Of a stretch of DNA of 64,000 nucleotides, positions 24,601 through 35,900 are shown one piece after another; positions within the stretch are counted from its first letter, which is position 1; each line of letters begins with the position of its first letter. This DNA comes from Paulownia fortunei. Lineage: Eukaryota; Streptophyta; Magnoliopsida; Lamiales; Paulowniaceae. The notes beneath the pieces are model-generated. The model was not told where the DNA came from and ran no database searches. It saw only the letters and a list, made by a program, of their open reading frames with translations. The position numbers and the translations under genes are program-made. The stretch lies in the NCBI GenBank assembly GCA_019321725.1, contig CM033120.1, forward strand, positions 6,639,694 through 6,703,693. Direction: 5' to 3'.

Positions 24601-25560
24601 AGTAGTATTTTCCTCTAAATAGATGTTATATGTGCAAATTAAAGGACTAATATCTTTAATGTCAGCAATGGTCCATCCTAAAGCATTTATATTCATTTTT
24701 AGATTTTCGATCAACTGACCTTCTTGGGTTGCATCAAATTTGGAAGAAATTATTACTGGAAAAGTCTCATTCTCACTTAAGAAAGAGTATCTCAAATCCA
24801 ATGACAATGGTTTCAAATCAATCGCAAGGGCTTTAATACTTGATAGAACATTTATACTCTTGATAATGAAAGTTCTTCAAACCTTGGCATTAAAAAATAT
24901 TTTTCTTGTACCTACAAAAATTCAGAGAGAGTATTAGATTGTGTCTTTTTACAAATACTTTCACTTTCAAAACAAGTCTCCAAAGGATTTTAAGAATTAG
25001 CGGTAGTAAAATATTCATGAACAAGTTATTCGATTGAATCTACTTCATGTACTTCAACATCTTCTGTCGGTTGATTACAAACATTAAACACTTTTAGTTC
25101 CAAAATCATATTTCCAAAATTTAACTTTAAAATACCATTCCTACAATTAATCAAAACATTTGAAGTTGCAAGAAAAGAATGGCCTAAAATGATAAGAATC
25201 TGTATATGTATATGTGTATGTGTATGTGCAACAAGCTCTGTGTCCAACATAATGAAATCCACTGAAAAAGTAAACTTATCAATTTATACTAACCAATCTT
25301 CTACGATTTCCATTGGAACTTTAATCAAAATGTCAGCTAGTTGGAGTACAACAGAAGTTGTTTTAAGTTCTCCCAAACCTAACTATTTATACATTGAGAA
25401 AGGTAAAAGATTTACACTGGCACCAAAATCAAGCAAAGCACGCTCTATTCTAGTGTTTCCTATGCTACATGAAATGGTTGGATAATGTGGATCTTTGTAC
25501 TTGGGTGGAGTGAATTGTTGAATTATTGAACTAACACTTTTAGTTAAAAATACCTTTTTT
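24577..25560 (-). pseudogene. G2 aspartic protease and linker
   Basis: Reverse strand. Upstream of RT, 25490-25270 reads KYKDPHYPTISCS, RALLDFGASVNLLP (active-site Asp with the D-F-G-A-S variant) and ADILIKVPMEIVEDWLV. 25262-25026 gives HSFLATSNVLINCRNGILKL. 24816-24577 is the acidic linker that leads into RT. Frame changes occur at about 25270 and 25020. Confidence 0.75.
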
Positions 25561-27260
25561 TGTACATGATGTTTTCTTATTTGATTGTATCTAATAATAA
25601 AATATTAATCTTGACTTGTTGAAAAAGTTAAAAGAGTTTAGAATTTGAGTTTAATTTCTGAGTTTGTTGCAATCTTTGAGGAAATGGTACTGGAGGTAAA
25701 TATTTTTCTTTACCATCATTTTCAGACTTACATTTATTAAACTTACCTTCATTGTCAACACTATTTTCATTCTTCATTCTTGAAGATGGATAAGAAACTT
25801 TCTCATTAGGATGAATAATCTTGTCAACAACTTTCCACTTTGAAGAGTTGTGACCAAATTAGCCTACTTGACTGAATTTTCACCTAAAGAAGAAATATGA
25901 CACTTAGTGGAAGAATTAGGTTGAGGTTGAATAGGAAACTCACTTTTTTCCTGAGTGCGCAAAGAGACAAATAATGTTGAAAGTATGTTTTTGATCTCAT
26001 TGATGGCCTGCGAAGTTTGATTATTGATGTTTGTTTGTTCATGCGTAAATGCTTGCAAAGTCTCCTCAATGGATTTTCTATGCGGAGCTGGATAAGAAGG
26101 AAAGTTTTTGTGAATGTAGTAGTTGGGCACGGTTATAATCTCGTCAACTAAAATTGGGATGATTTCTCCACTGTGAATTGTAAGTTTCAGAATATGGAAA
26201 ATGGAAAGGCTTTTTTAATGTGTTCACGAAATTTTCTTGTACTGGAATATTTAGACATTTATTGATGGAGTGCCCCATAAGTTCACAATTGCTACAAACC
26301 TCTTTCTTTTGCATATATTTGATTTTCTTTACTTTTTTAAGTTCTATGGTCTCAACTTTTCTTATTAAACTAACAATCGTAGTATTTAGATCATCTTCTT
26401 GACTAAGGTAATATTTTTATTTATTACTATTAGCAAGATTAAATCTAATAGAACCTTTAGAAGAATTAACACTGTGCCATGATTGAAAGTTTTTTGCCAA
26501 ATAGTCTAGATATTCTGAGGTTTAATTAGGTTCTTTATTAAGAAACTCACCATTACACATTGTTTCAATAAATTATTTTATTCCAGGAGTTAATAACATC
26601 ATAAAAGAAAGTAGTTAAGCGCCATTTTTTAAAACCATGATGTGGGCATAAATTCAACAAATATTTAAATGTTTCCCAACTTTGAAAGAAAGCTTCATTA
26701 GAATTTTGAGAGAATTTTTAGATTTGTCTTTTCCAAATATTAGTTTTATAAGTTGAAAGAACTTTTTCAAAAATTTCACCTTGCATTTCTTGCTAATTGC
26801 CAATTGACCTAGGTTTTAAAGAATTAAACCAAGTTTTTGCTTTATCTTTTAAAGAAAAAGAAAATAATTTGAGTTAAACAATCTCATTTGTACAAGTCTG
26901 ATCGTCAAAAGTGGCACATACTTTATCAAACTCTTTCAAATGGAAGTAAGGGCTTTCAGAGTCTAAACCATAGAAATTAGAAAGTAAAGGGATCATACGT
27001 GGCTTAAATAAAAAGTTATTTACATTGAGAGGAAAAATAAAACAAGAAGGAGAAGAATTTTGAGAAGGTTGCAAGTAATAACGCATGGTACGTATCTGTT
27101 GATTCTCATTTCCATATTGGACACTTTTATTTTCAACCATGGTGGAAGTGTGTGGAGGTGATTCAAACAAATTTCCAAATAAAGTTTCAGAATTATTTCT
27201 AACTAAATCCCGATAATTATGATTGCGATGACATATGACCATCTAATCATAAAGAAAATA
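25561..27260 (-). pseudogene. G2 gag
   Basis: Reverse strand. The N-terminal 122 codons (27242-26874) are open and read RDLVRNNSETLFGNLFESPP, later MIPLLSNFYGLDSESPYFHL and KEFDKVCATFDDQT. The frame then continues through the FSLKDKAKTWFNSLKPRSIG block (about 26860-26795) after a break. The C-terminal half (26130-25864) is rich in N/Q/S. This is the structural particle protein of the element. Closest match inside the window is G1 gag (9312-10935). Confidence 0.82.
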
Positions 27261-27317
27261 AACGCTCAAAATTTACAAAGGATAAATATTTATAAACCTG
27301 AAAATTTACCTTGCCTT

Positions 27318-27334
27318 TCCTAGCAACGACGCCA
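27318..27334 (-). other. G2 primer-binding site, tRNA-Asp type
   Basis: The reverse strand reads TGGCGTCGTTGCTAGGA, a near match to the tRNA-Asp-complementary consensus, 10 bases inside the end of the 5' LTR. Confidence 0.85.
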
Positions 27335-27343
27335 AAAACTTAC

Positions 27344-28045
27344 TACAACTTTAAGGTTGCAAACCCAAGTGTAGGTTGTGTCAAGTGATAAATTTTTCGT
27401 GAGTCAGAGGTCGATCCACACAGAAGTTGTTTGAAGATTTCAGGATTATATTTCTAAAAAGATGGACTTTATGTAGTTTAGAATATATAAATAAAATGTA
27501 TGCTATAAATAAAAAAATCAATGTAATAAAAATATTGAGGATTAAGGATCCGCTTATGAGTTTTGGATAGATGAATAATTATTTATTCTTTTTACTTCTT
27601 TTAATTGCAACTATTAGAATCCATATATAATAAAGGTTCCAATGGGAAGATATGATCAAATAGCTCATACAATAATGTAATCATGATATTCTCTTATTAT
27701 TTGTAAATTATCTTTTGATATGGATCAAGTATTTTTGTACACCTTTATCTGCAACATATAAAGGTTTCTCGTTAGCGGTTGGTGTAGTAAAACTAAACAT
27801 CTAGCTAAATGAATCCAATTATTTATTGTGCCATTAGAAATACATAAATCAAAAATCGCCACAAAACAAATAGGGTTTAGATCAAAAATTAAACTAATAA
27901 TACAAGATACTTAAACATTTTCTACCTTTATAACCATTCATTTTTCTCCATCAAGAGGTTCACCCTTTTTTCTCAATTAAATTAAATTCAAAAAGACATC
28001 ATGAAAGTAGAAAAGACTAAAAATAGAAGAGAAACTAGAGAATAA
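27344..28045 (-). repeat. G2 5' LTR, truncated at the right
   Basis: Aligns with 17479-18190 of the 3' LTR (from the ATTATA/GTTGTA end through the GGATCCGCT and AGAAACTAGAGAATA blocks). It then stops abruptly at about 28045, where plus-strand integrase sequence of G3 begins. The missing 0.9 kb is the start of the LTR, including the promoter region. Confidence 0.8.
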
Positions 28046-28049
28046 AATA

Positions 28050-28600
28050 AATTTTGGGAAAGACAGTTAACCTAAATTATAAAGATTGGTCTCTTAGAAT
28101 TACCAGTACACTTTGGGCATATAGAAATATTTTCAAAACATCATTAAGCATGTCTCCTTATAGAATACCTTGTCATTTACCTATTGGACTTGAATATAAA
28201 GCTTATTGGCAATCAAAATGTTTAACTTCAACTTTGATGAAGCTTCAAAATTGCGCAAATTACAAATCAATGAATTTCAAGAATTGAGAAATGATGCACA
28301 TCAAAATTCTAAAATTCATAGAGCAAGAATCAAAGATTTTCATGATAATAAAATTTCAAGAAAAATATTTGAGGTTGGTTAAAATGTTTTGTTTTTATAA
28401 TTTTTGATTGCATTTGTTTCCTGAAAAATTGAGATTAAGGTGGAATGGTCCTGTTGTTGTAAAAAAAGTATATCCTTATGGGGCGATTGACATTGAGAAT
28501 CCTAGAAATGGTAATGTATGCAAAGTAAATGGACAAAGACTCAAACCGTTTCTAGAAAATCAATTTTCACAAGAGGAATTTTTTTTTGTTTCTAACCCTT
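28050..28600 (+). pseudogene. G3 integrase C-terminal part
   Basis: 28054-28287 reads DWSLRITSTLWAYRNIFKTS and MSPYRIPCHLPIGLEYKAYW. 28408-28600 reads KLRLRWNGPVVVKKVYPYGA, then GNVCKVNGQRLKPFLENQFS. Both correspond block by block to G2 (22525-21990). The catalytic core is absent and the frame breaks at about 28290 and 28385. After GQRLKPFL the frame stays open to 28656 but the tail is T-rich translation without family features. Confidence 0.85.
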
Positions 28601-28684
28601 GTTATGATTGGTGTGTGTGGGTATACTTATTTTCTCTTATTTTATTTGTTTTGTAGGCTTTCTTTCTTTTATTTTTTTTATCGG

Positions 28685-29375
28685 TTAAGTGCGGATAATG
28701 ATACTCTGTTGCTATTAAAGTCAGACATATTAGTTTTCCAAACAACTGAAATCATTGTATAAAGTTTCTTTATGTTTTTCATTATTTTTTTTGTTGCTCT
28801 TTTCAAAATGGATGAAATTCTTCTAATTCTCAAAAAGCGAATGAATGAATGCATAAGAGCATCCCAGAGGACATATGATGGACAATTGAAGCAAAGATAA
28901 GAGTAGCAGGTGAGTTTTCATATGAGTCTCCAAACTTGCTTACTAGATATATGCTTGGTTTTGGTAAAAATACATATTAAAAAAATGAAGGACAAAAAAA
29001 TGCAAGTTTGTCACAAATGTGTTCAATGGACTTGCAACACAAAGTGTTGTTCCTTAAGAATGGTTTCTAAAAACCAAGAATATAAAATTCAATTCATTAT
29101 GGATGGACTAAGCAAGAAGTCTTTAGATGATATTATATTGACTCTTGAGACACATTCATGTGGATTAGTACATCGTGCAATTCTTGATTTATGGAATCAC
29201 TTCTGGGATGAATATGAGCCTTATAGTCTTAAAAATTTAACATTAAATGACCCTATTTGCCAATTTATAAGAAAATTGGATGGGAAGCATATCCTCAACT
29301 CATAGAGGGTGTTTAAACCATTACTGGATGTAAAACTAGAAGAAAATATTTGCCACAATCACAACTACATGTATA
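28685..29375 (+). pseudogene. G3 copy of the unknown conserved block
   Basis: 28910-29305 is a 131-codon open frame. Its second half reads FIMDGLSKKSLDDIILTLET, CGLVHRAILDLWNHFWDEYE and CQFIRKLDGKHILNS, matching the G2 block at about 21430-21240 on the other strand. The upstream piece, 28690-28900, matches G2 21880-21640. Function unknown; no family recognised. The ATG at 28910 need not be a real start, since the upstream frame is also conserved in part. Confidence 0.5.
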
Positions 29376-29545
29376 TTCACGTGTAAGTAGAAAAATTTTA
29401 AATTTTGTATGTCCTTATTTTCAACCTTTCTCACAAAACAAAAAAATGTGCAATAAATGAATTCCCTGTTAACACCTCAATAAATAGTACCATACTCACT
29501 CTATTTTTTTACAACTTACTTTAAAAAAAACAAAAAAAAAACTAC

Positions 29546-29763
29546 TGGGTTATTTAAAAAAAAACCATTTAAATTTATAAATTACATAAATCCCTTGTTT
29601 CTATTTTACAAATTGCACCTGCCGAGGGAGGTATTTGTAAAACAAAAACAAACCTCAAGGGAGTATTTGTAAACTTTGAAACATAACTGGAATTTTTTTT
29701 ATTTTTTTTGTAAGTACGCTAAACCTCAGGGCTAGTTTTATAATTTACCGTTAATAAAATGCC
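29546..29763. mobile_element. Small insertion (MITE-like) in G3, absent from G2
   Basis: G3 has about 218 bp here that G2 lacks at the matching place (about 20970). The insert is flanked by the repeat AACTAC (29540-29545 and 29764-29769), a plausible target duplication. Inner ends carry related inverted words (ATAAATTACATAAATCCC on the left; reverse complement of GGGCTAGTTTTATAATTTACC on the right). It contains no coding sequence. Class is uncertain; TIRs are imperfect. Confidence 0.45.
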
Positions 29764-29770
29764 AACTACC

Positions 29771-30408
29771 ACAGTAATTTGTCTCCTCGCAAGTTCAACT
29801 ACATTTGTGTCTTCTGTGGATTCAATTCAGGAAAAAATAGTGAGTTTATATGGATAGCCCATAACATTGGTAGAACGTTAGTAGAAAAAAAATTCATTTA
29901 GTGTATGGGGGAGGCAGTTTGGGGTTAATGGAGAGTGTTGCTACTTCTGCCTTTGTAGGAGGATTTAAAGTTTTAGAAATTATCCCGAAACCTTTACCAA
30001 TATAAAATATCACAGGTATGACAATCAAAGATGAGCTAAAAGTGTTACATATTCATGACAGAATGCCTAACATGGTGCATTCATCACTTTATGAAGTAGT
30101 TTTGGTATACTGGAAGAGTTATTCCAAGTTATCTCTTACGCACAACTTAATATTCACCAGAAACCTATAGGTATTCATAATGTCAATGATTTCTATAATG
30201 GTTTGCTATCTTTTGTAAATCATGTTGTGGAAAAGATTTTATTTCACCATTTGCGAGATGAATCCTCATTTCTACTCCAACACCTGACCAACTGATTGAT
30301 CAAGTTTTAGCATATGTGCCAGAACCTGATCTAGCTTTAGCTTGTGTGGATTGGTTAAATAGGGACAGTGGTTAAAAATGCAAAATGAATTTGACTATTA
30401 GCGTGTGA
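29771..30408 (+). pseudogene. LOG-like: Captured LOG-like cytokinin phosphoribohydrolase (G3 copy)
   Basis: Same cargo as the G2 copy. YICVFCGFNSGKN lies at about 29800-29838, then IGRTLVEKK. VYGGGSLGLM is at about 29901-29930, followed by IIPKPLP and ITGMTIKDELKV. The region of the PGGxGT signature has lost its PGG but keeps FGILEELFQ. AQLNIHQKPIGIHNVNDFYN follows, and the reading ends in a stop at 30406-30408. No intron-like interruption is seen across about 640 bp. Stops (for example after KKFI near 29900 and after LPI near 30003) and frameshifts prevent translation. Homology to G2 continues on both sides into element sequence, so the gene moved with the element. Confidence 0.85.
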
Positions 30409-31723
30409 AATTTATCCCTAATGGTTTCAACTAATAGTGTGTGTTTTATGTTGTTGCAACTTTATTTTCAATAAGTCACATTTTAGGTGATATTTTTTAA
30501 ACTCTGCTTTTCTATCTATTTTTTACATTAGGGACAATGTCATGACTAGGTTGGGAAATGGGATAATTGATATCATGTCTTATGTGTTCAATGTGTATTT
30601 TTTTATTTTTAAAAATAAAATAAAAAATCAAGCGTGTTTTCATTTAGGTCCGTTGAAACCATGATTAAGGGTGGCTAGAGTAAAGGATAATCTTTTGATA
30701 CCATTGAGATGCACCCCTATTTCTTTTTTTTTTTGGCATAACATGGTATGTTTGTGAAGTTTTTAACTAAAATTTTGTGAATTGTCAAAATATAATTGCA
30801 ATCATTTTTTTGTTAGAGTTTAGGGGTATTATCTTGAAAAAAATAATAGTCTTGTGCACATCCTATCCCTTGTGGAAAGATTGATTGCGATACATATAAC
30901 TAAAAATTCCGACCATGTTAAAGTGTTTACTTTTTAATATTCATACATCTTTTGTGAATAAGTGGGAAGTTTGAGAAAAGAAGCATTCTGAAATTTAATT
31001 GAATATTTGAATTAGTTTCGTTGCAATTTGAGATGCTTAATTATGTCTAGCTTCCATGTGGAGCAATGAAATAGGTAAACCTGTGTAGTTATCTATTTTT
31101 ATTGAAATGTTTTGCTTTGTAACTAGTGATGTGAGTATAATTATAAATCTTTCTTTGATCTTCTGTTATCATGTAAGTAATATTGTATAAAAAATAAAAA
31201 TAAAATAAAAATAATAAAAAATACAAAAAAAACTCACCATTTTATTTTCAACTTAACCAGTGAAATCTCGAGGCGTAATTTGGTAAGGCAGACTAGGTAT
31301 TTCAAATTTTATGACTACCTGTCTTATGCTTAATTTTAGTTTGAATGCTTTTCCTAAATTATTTAAGCCATTTCCTTAAGTGTTTTAACTGTTTTCCAAC
31401 TCCATGAGTGAACACCTTACCAACTTAAATGTCAAACACTTACCTATGATGACATGAAATTGAGGTTTTTTCATGTTTGATTTTGAAGTTATATGTATCT
31501 TGGTTTGTGGAATAAAAGGTTGGCTTAGTGCACATACACCCAACATCTTTTGGATATTCTAAAAAAATAGTCTCGATAATATTTATGATCTTTGACAAAT
31601 GATTGTTAGACTATTTTACAAGTTTCTTTTAAATTCTGATCATCATGCCATGTTCCTTTTTTATTTAATTTGCATGTCATCACCCTATAATTATTAGGAA
31701 CTAGTAATAAGCTGATTAGGGGG
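30409..31723 (+). other. G3 3' noncoding region with PPT
   Basis: Inverted counterpart of 19094-20323. Includes a run of A/T homopolymers (30598-30630 and 30721-30735) and ends with the purine run AAGCTGATTAGGGGG (31709-31723) directly before the LTR. No gene seen. Confidence 0.7.
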
Positions 31724-32935
31724 TACGACGAACATTTAGAAGTGTATAATTAATTAGGATTTATATAATTTTTTTCACTTTGAAATTGTCATTAGAACTC
31801 CCAATTAAAATATTTTTGTGTTTTAGGAATAAAATGAGAAATCAACACAAAAAAATGAGAATAAAAAGTTTTATCTTTTTTTTTGTTCAGGTTTTAGAGA
31901 AAGTGGCGTAACTTTTGATTCTGAAATAATTTTGGGTTAATCTTGAGGCTATAGATTTATAAGTCCTTCATCTATAAGTTCATGCATACTTTAGATCCTA
32001 TACTAAATGTGTAAGGGTCAAAGAAGTTGGATTATAAGTGATTGTAAAAAATACATTACTAAAAATTCGGATAAGAGTTAAGCCTAGGCCTAACCTATTT
32101 TACCAATTGGGTCATATCGCTTAAACAAAAATTACTTTTGGTTGAAATTTGGATATGTTGTACAAAAGAGGTAGAAAACAAGGTTGTTATCGATAAGATG
32201 GTGAGTAAATATGTCACAATGATCAATAAATATGTTGCAATGCTCTGTTGATATTGAAGGATGACTCTTGAATATGATCCCATAATTTGACCATATCTCC
32301 CTTATCTTACAACTAAATTTGATAAATGACATATGCAAATATATCAGAAAAGAAAGATCCATGACTTTTATTCTTTATTTATCATTAAAATCTGGTTGTA
32401 TGCAGCCTGAAAATTCAATTCAATTGGAAATCTGAAAATTTAGAAGATTTGGTGTAATAACTTACCAACTTTTGATAACTAGCATACCACTTGATTGTTT
32501 AACTCTTCTATTATATGTTTGGCCCCTAGCATACTTAAAGTACTAAAATTAAGCCATGTATTAAGCTTGTAAGAGTTAGGGGTAGAGGAGAAAATAAAGT
32601 TTTATTGTTATCTTTCTTTAGACTAAGTTTTCTAATAGTAATAACAATGTATTTTCTAGTTTCTCTTCTATTTTTAGTCTTTTCTACTTTCATATGTCTT
32701 TTTGAATTTCATTTAGTTGAGGAAAAATGGTGTACCTCTTGATGTAGGAAGATGAATAGTTATAAAGGTAGAAAATATTTAAGTGTGTTGTATTATTATT
32801 TTAATTTTTGATTTAAACCCTACTTATTTTATGATGATTCTTGATTTATGTATCACTAATGGCACAACAAATACTTGAGTTCATTTAGCTAGACGTTTGG
32901 TTTTACTACATCAACCTCTAACGTATAAACAACCT
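31724..32935 (+). repeat. G3 3' LTR, truncated
   Basis: Starts TACGACGAACATTT, equivalent to TGTGATGAATATTT in G2, so the TG terminus is mutated. It matches G2 LTR blocks up to TAGCTAGACGTTTGGTTTTAC and ends at about 32926-32935, where copia-3 RNase H begins on the other strand. The last 400 or so bases of a full LTR are missing. Confidence 0.8.
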
Positions 32936-35900
32936 TTTTGTAAATGGATTCACAACCATAAGATTGGTGCTAATGTGTTAGATTGACACTTTTTATTTAT
33001 AAACTTTTTGTTAAATGACAAAGTATTTCAATTTCAAGTGTTTAGCACCTTTGGAATACTAGTCGTTTTTTGAGAAGAAGATAGTTGTGAAATTATCATA
33101 GTAAATTTTCAGCGACTTGGCAATACTGTCGACAATTCCAAGTCCTAAAATAAAGTTTTGCAGCCATAATCCATGAACAGTAGCTTCAAAGTATATCATA
33201 AATTTAGCTTCCATAGTGGAGACAACAACGATAGACTACTTTGCACTCTTCTATCATATTACTCCTCTAGGTGAAAAGAACAAATAGACGAATATGGATT
33301 TTTTGGTATCCATACATCTGACATAATCTGAATCTGAATATCCTATCACCTCAAGATGATCAGATTTCTTATAAATGAGCATGTGATCTTTTGTTCATTA
33401 CAAGTATCTCAATACTTTCTTTGCAGCATTCCACTACTTTATTATAGGATTACTTTGATACCTGCCCAACATACCGACAACAAAGCTGATGTATAGCTTG
33501 ATACAAGCCTGAGCATACATCACGTTCCTAATGATAGATGTATAAGAAATTTGTTCCATTTAATTACGTTCTAATTCATTCTTTGGGCATTGCATAGGGC
33601 TTAATTTATCTTCTTTCTAAATTGAACAATAGGTAGAGAGCACTTTTCCGTATTGAATTTCTCTAAAACTTTAGTATATGCTTTCTGAGACAATCTAAAT
33701 AATCCTTGAGATCTATGACAGAATATTTCAATTCCGGTCATATAGGATGCCTTACCCATATCTATCATTTCAAAGTTCTTAAAGAGAAACTTCTTGGTCT
33801 TGTGTAATACGCCAAGATTATTAGCAGCAAGCAAGATTTCCATCAACATATAGAATAGGAAATATAATCTTGCTCCTAGTAACCTTCAAATATATACACC
33901 AATCAACAATGTTTTCCTTAAATCCAAATGAAGAATAGTATCATTGAACTTAAGATACCATTATCGGGAAGCTTGCTTAAGTCCGTATATTGACTTCTAA
34001 GTTTACACACCATATGTTCCTTTCCTTCAACTCGAAAACCCTTAGGTTATTCCATATAAACCTTTTCCTCTAAGTTTTCATTCAGAAAAGCAGTGTTCAC
34101 ATTCATTTGATGGAACTCTAAATCATGATGGGCTACTATTGCCATGATAATTCTTAATGAATCATTCTTAGAAATGGGAAAAAATGTGTCTTTATAGTTA
34201 ATGCCATCTTTTTGAGTAAAACTTTTGGCAACTAGTCTAGCCTTGTGTCATTCGATATTGCCATTAGAGTCGTGTTTGGTTTTAAAGACCCATTTATACT
34301 AAACTCTTTTATAAAATAAGATTCTATACTTCATATGAGCTATTGATTTCAACTTTTTTTCATGGCATCTAACCATTTATAGAATTAGCACTTTCCATGG
34401 CTTTTGAAAAAAAAATAGAATTATCATCAATTCCTACGTCAAATTCTAATTCTTGTAAATAAACCACATAATTATAAAAAGAAATAGTAGGTCTTCTTTG
34501 CTAACCAATGAAAAAACCGCTAGTTGTTCTTGAATCCAATTTGTTTTGATGTGGATTATACAGGTGCCTTAAACTGGATGTTTTTCCCTTCCATAGTTCA
34601 AAAGGTGTCTTTGGATCTGCCTTACTAGGAACTCTATTTAATATATACATGGTGGTTTTCAAAGCATGCATCCACAATGATAAGGGTAAAAAAGAATATC
34701 TTAACATACTCTTAACCATTACCATTGAAGTATTGTTATGTCGTTCTGCAACACTATTTTGTTGCGGCATACATGACATTGTGTATTGAGCATATATGCC
34801 ATGCTTTTTAAGGAACTTAGCAAATGGACTTGGGCATTGTTCAGTTTCATCATATTTCCCATATTACTCACCACCTTTGTCAGACCTAATAATTTTTATC
34901 TTCTCGTCTAGTTGTCTCTCAACCTTATTAATAAATACCTCCAAGGCCAGATTTCTCATGTAATAAATAGACATAACCATAATATGAAAAATCATAAATA
35001 AAGGTGATAAAGTACTTTCCTCCATCAAAAGATGGAACATCAAAAGGTCCATATATATCGGTGTGTATAAGTTGAAGGAGTTGTGTGCTTCTAGTGGCTA
35101 ATTTCTTAATTCTGTATTTTGTATGTTTTCCTTTATTACAATCCACACAAATACTAAAATCAATAAAATCCAATCAATAAGTATTTCATTCTTTACTTAT
35201 CTTTGTATTCTTTCTTTGGATTTGTGAACCAAACATTTATGCTACAAGTAAGCAGAACTTTCATCTATTAAACAATATTTTGTGCCAATATTATGATGCA
35301 AGGTCAATAGAGTCTCAGCAAAAATATTATCAAACTTTATTTTGTATAGATCATCATCAAGAACACCAGAACCAATAAAATGATTATATTTAAACAAATT
35401 AAAACATCATTTCCAAACTTAAAGGAGTATCGAACTATATCAAGTTTAGATAAAGAAACTAAATTGCGAGAAATAGAAGGGACATAAAGTGTTTGAAAAA
35501 GATCTAAATGATGTCCAATGTCTAAAATTAAACAATGTGTATTGATGGCTTCAACTGGAGATTTAACTCTATTCTTCTTGGGTCGTATGGAATTCCTACA
35601 TCGTATTTAAAATATGAGTGATGCAATCATAATCAATCCACTAAGTATTATAAGGAAATTCTATCAAATTTGATTTAAAACACACAAAAACACTAGGCAT
35701 ATGTTTCTTTTCATACCATGCATTACGATTTTAGGCAATCTTTCTAATAATGTCCAGACTTTTAGTCGAAATGATACGTATCACTCTTTTGTTGCTTCTT
35801 GTGGATTTAGGTACATGACGAATTAATCTTTACTGGTCTTTTATTGTCCTTTTCATTTTTTTTTCAGGTATCTTTTTAGCTCCTGACTAACCTATGAAAT

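Larger units (their letters stand above)
17479..28045 (-). mobile_element. G2: near-complete Athila/Tat-like element carrying a LOG-like cargo
   Basis: From right to left: truncated 5' LTR (28045-27344), PBS (27334-27318), gag, protease, RT, RNase H, integrase, unknown block (21880-21120), LOG-like sequence (20965-20324), long noncoding part, PPT and 3' LTR (19093-17479). Present length is 10.6 kb; about 0.9 kb of the 5' LTR is missing at the right, where a plus-strand copy (G3) begins. The left end sits inside the gag of another Ty3 element. All coding parts contain stops or frameshifts, so it is not autonomous today. Confidence 0.85.
28046..32935 (+). mobile_element. G3: 5'-truncated plus-strand copy of the G family
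   Basis: Begins within integrase and runs through the unknown block, a LOG-like sequence, the 3' noncoding part and a partial 3' LTR (31724-32935). It mirrors G2 from about 22530 leftward to about 17950. The left edge is fused to the broken G2 5' LTR and the right edge to copia-3 RNase H. Neither end has a target duplication, so it is a rearranged fragment rather than a simple insertion. Confidence 0.85.

Noticed and set aside
25189..25485. 98-codon plus-strand open frame
   Set aside because: Antisense of the G2 protease region.
29759..29761. ATG just before the G3 LOG-like sequence as a start codon
   Set aside because: It lies in the 218-bp insertion that G2 lacks and is out of frame with CVFCG.
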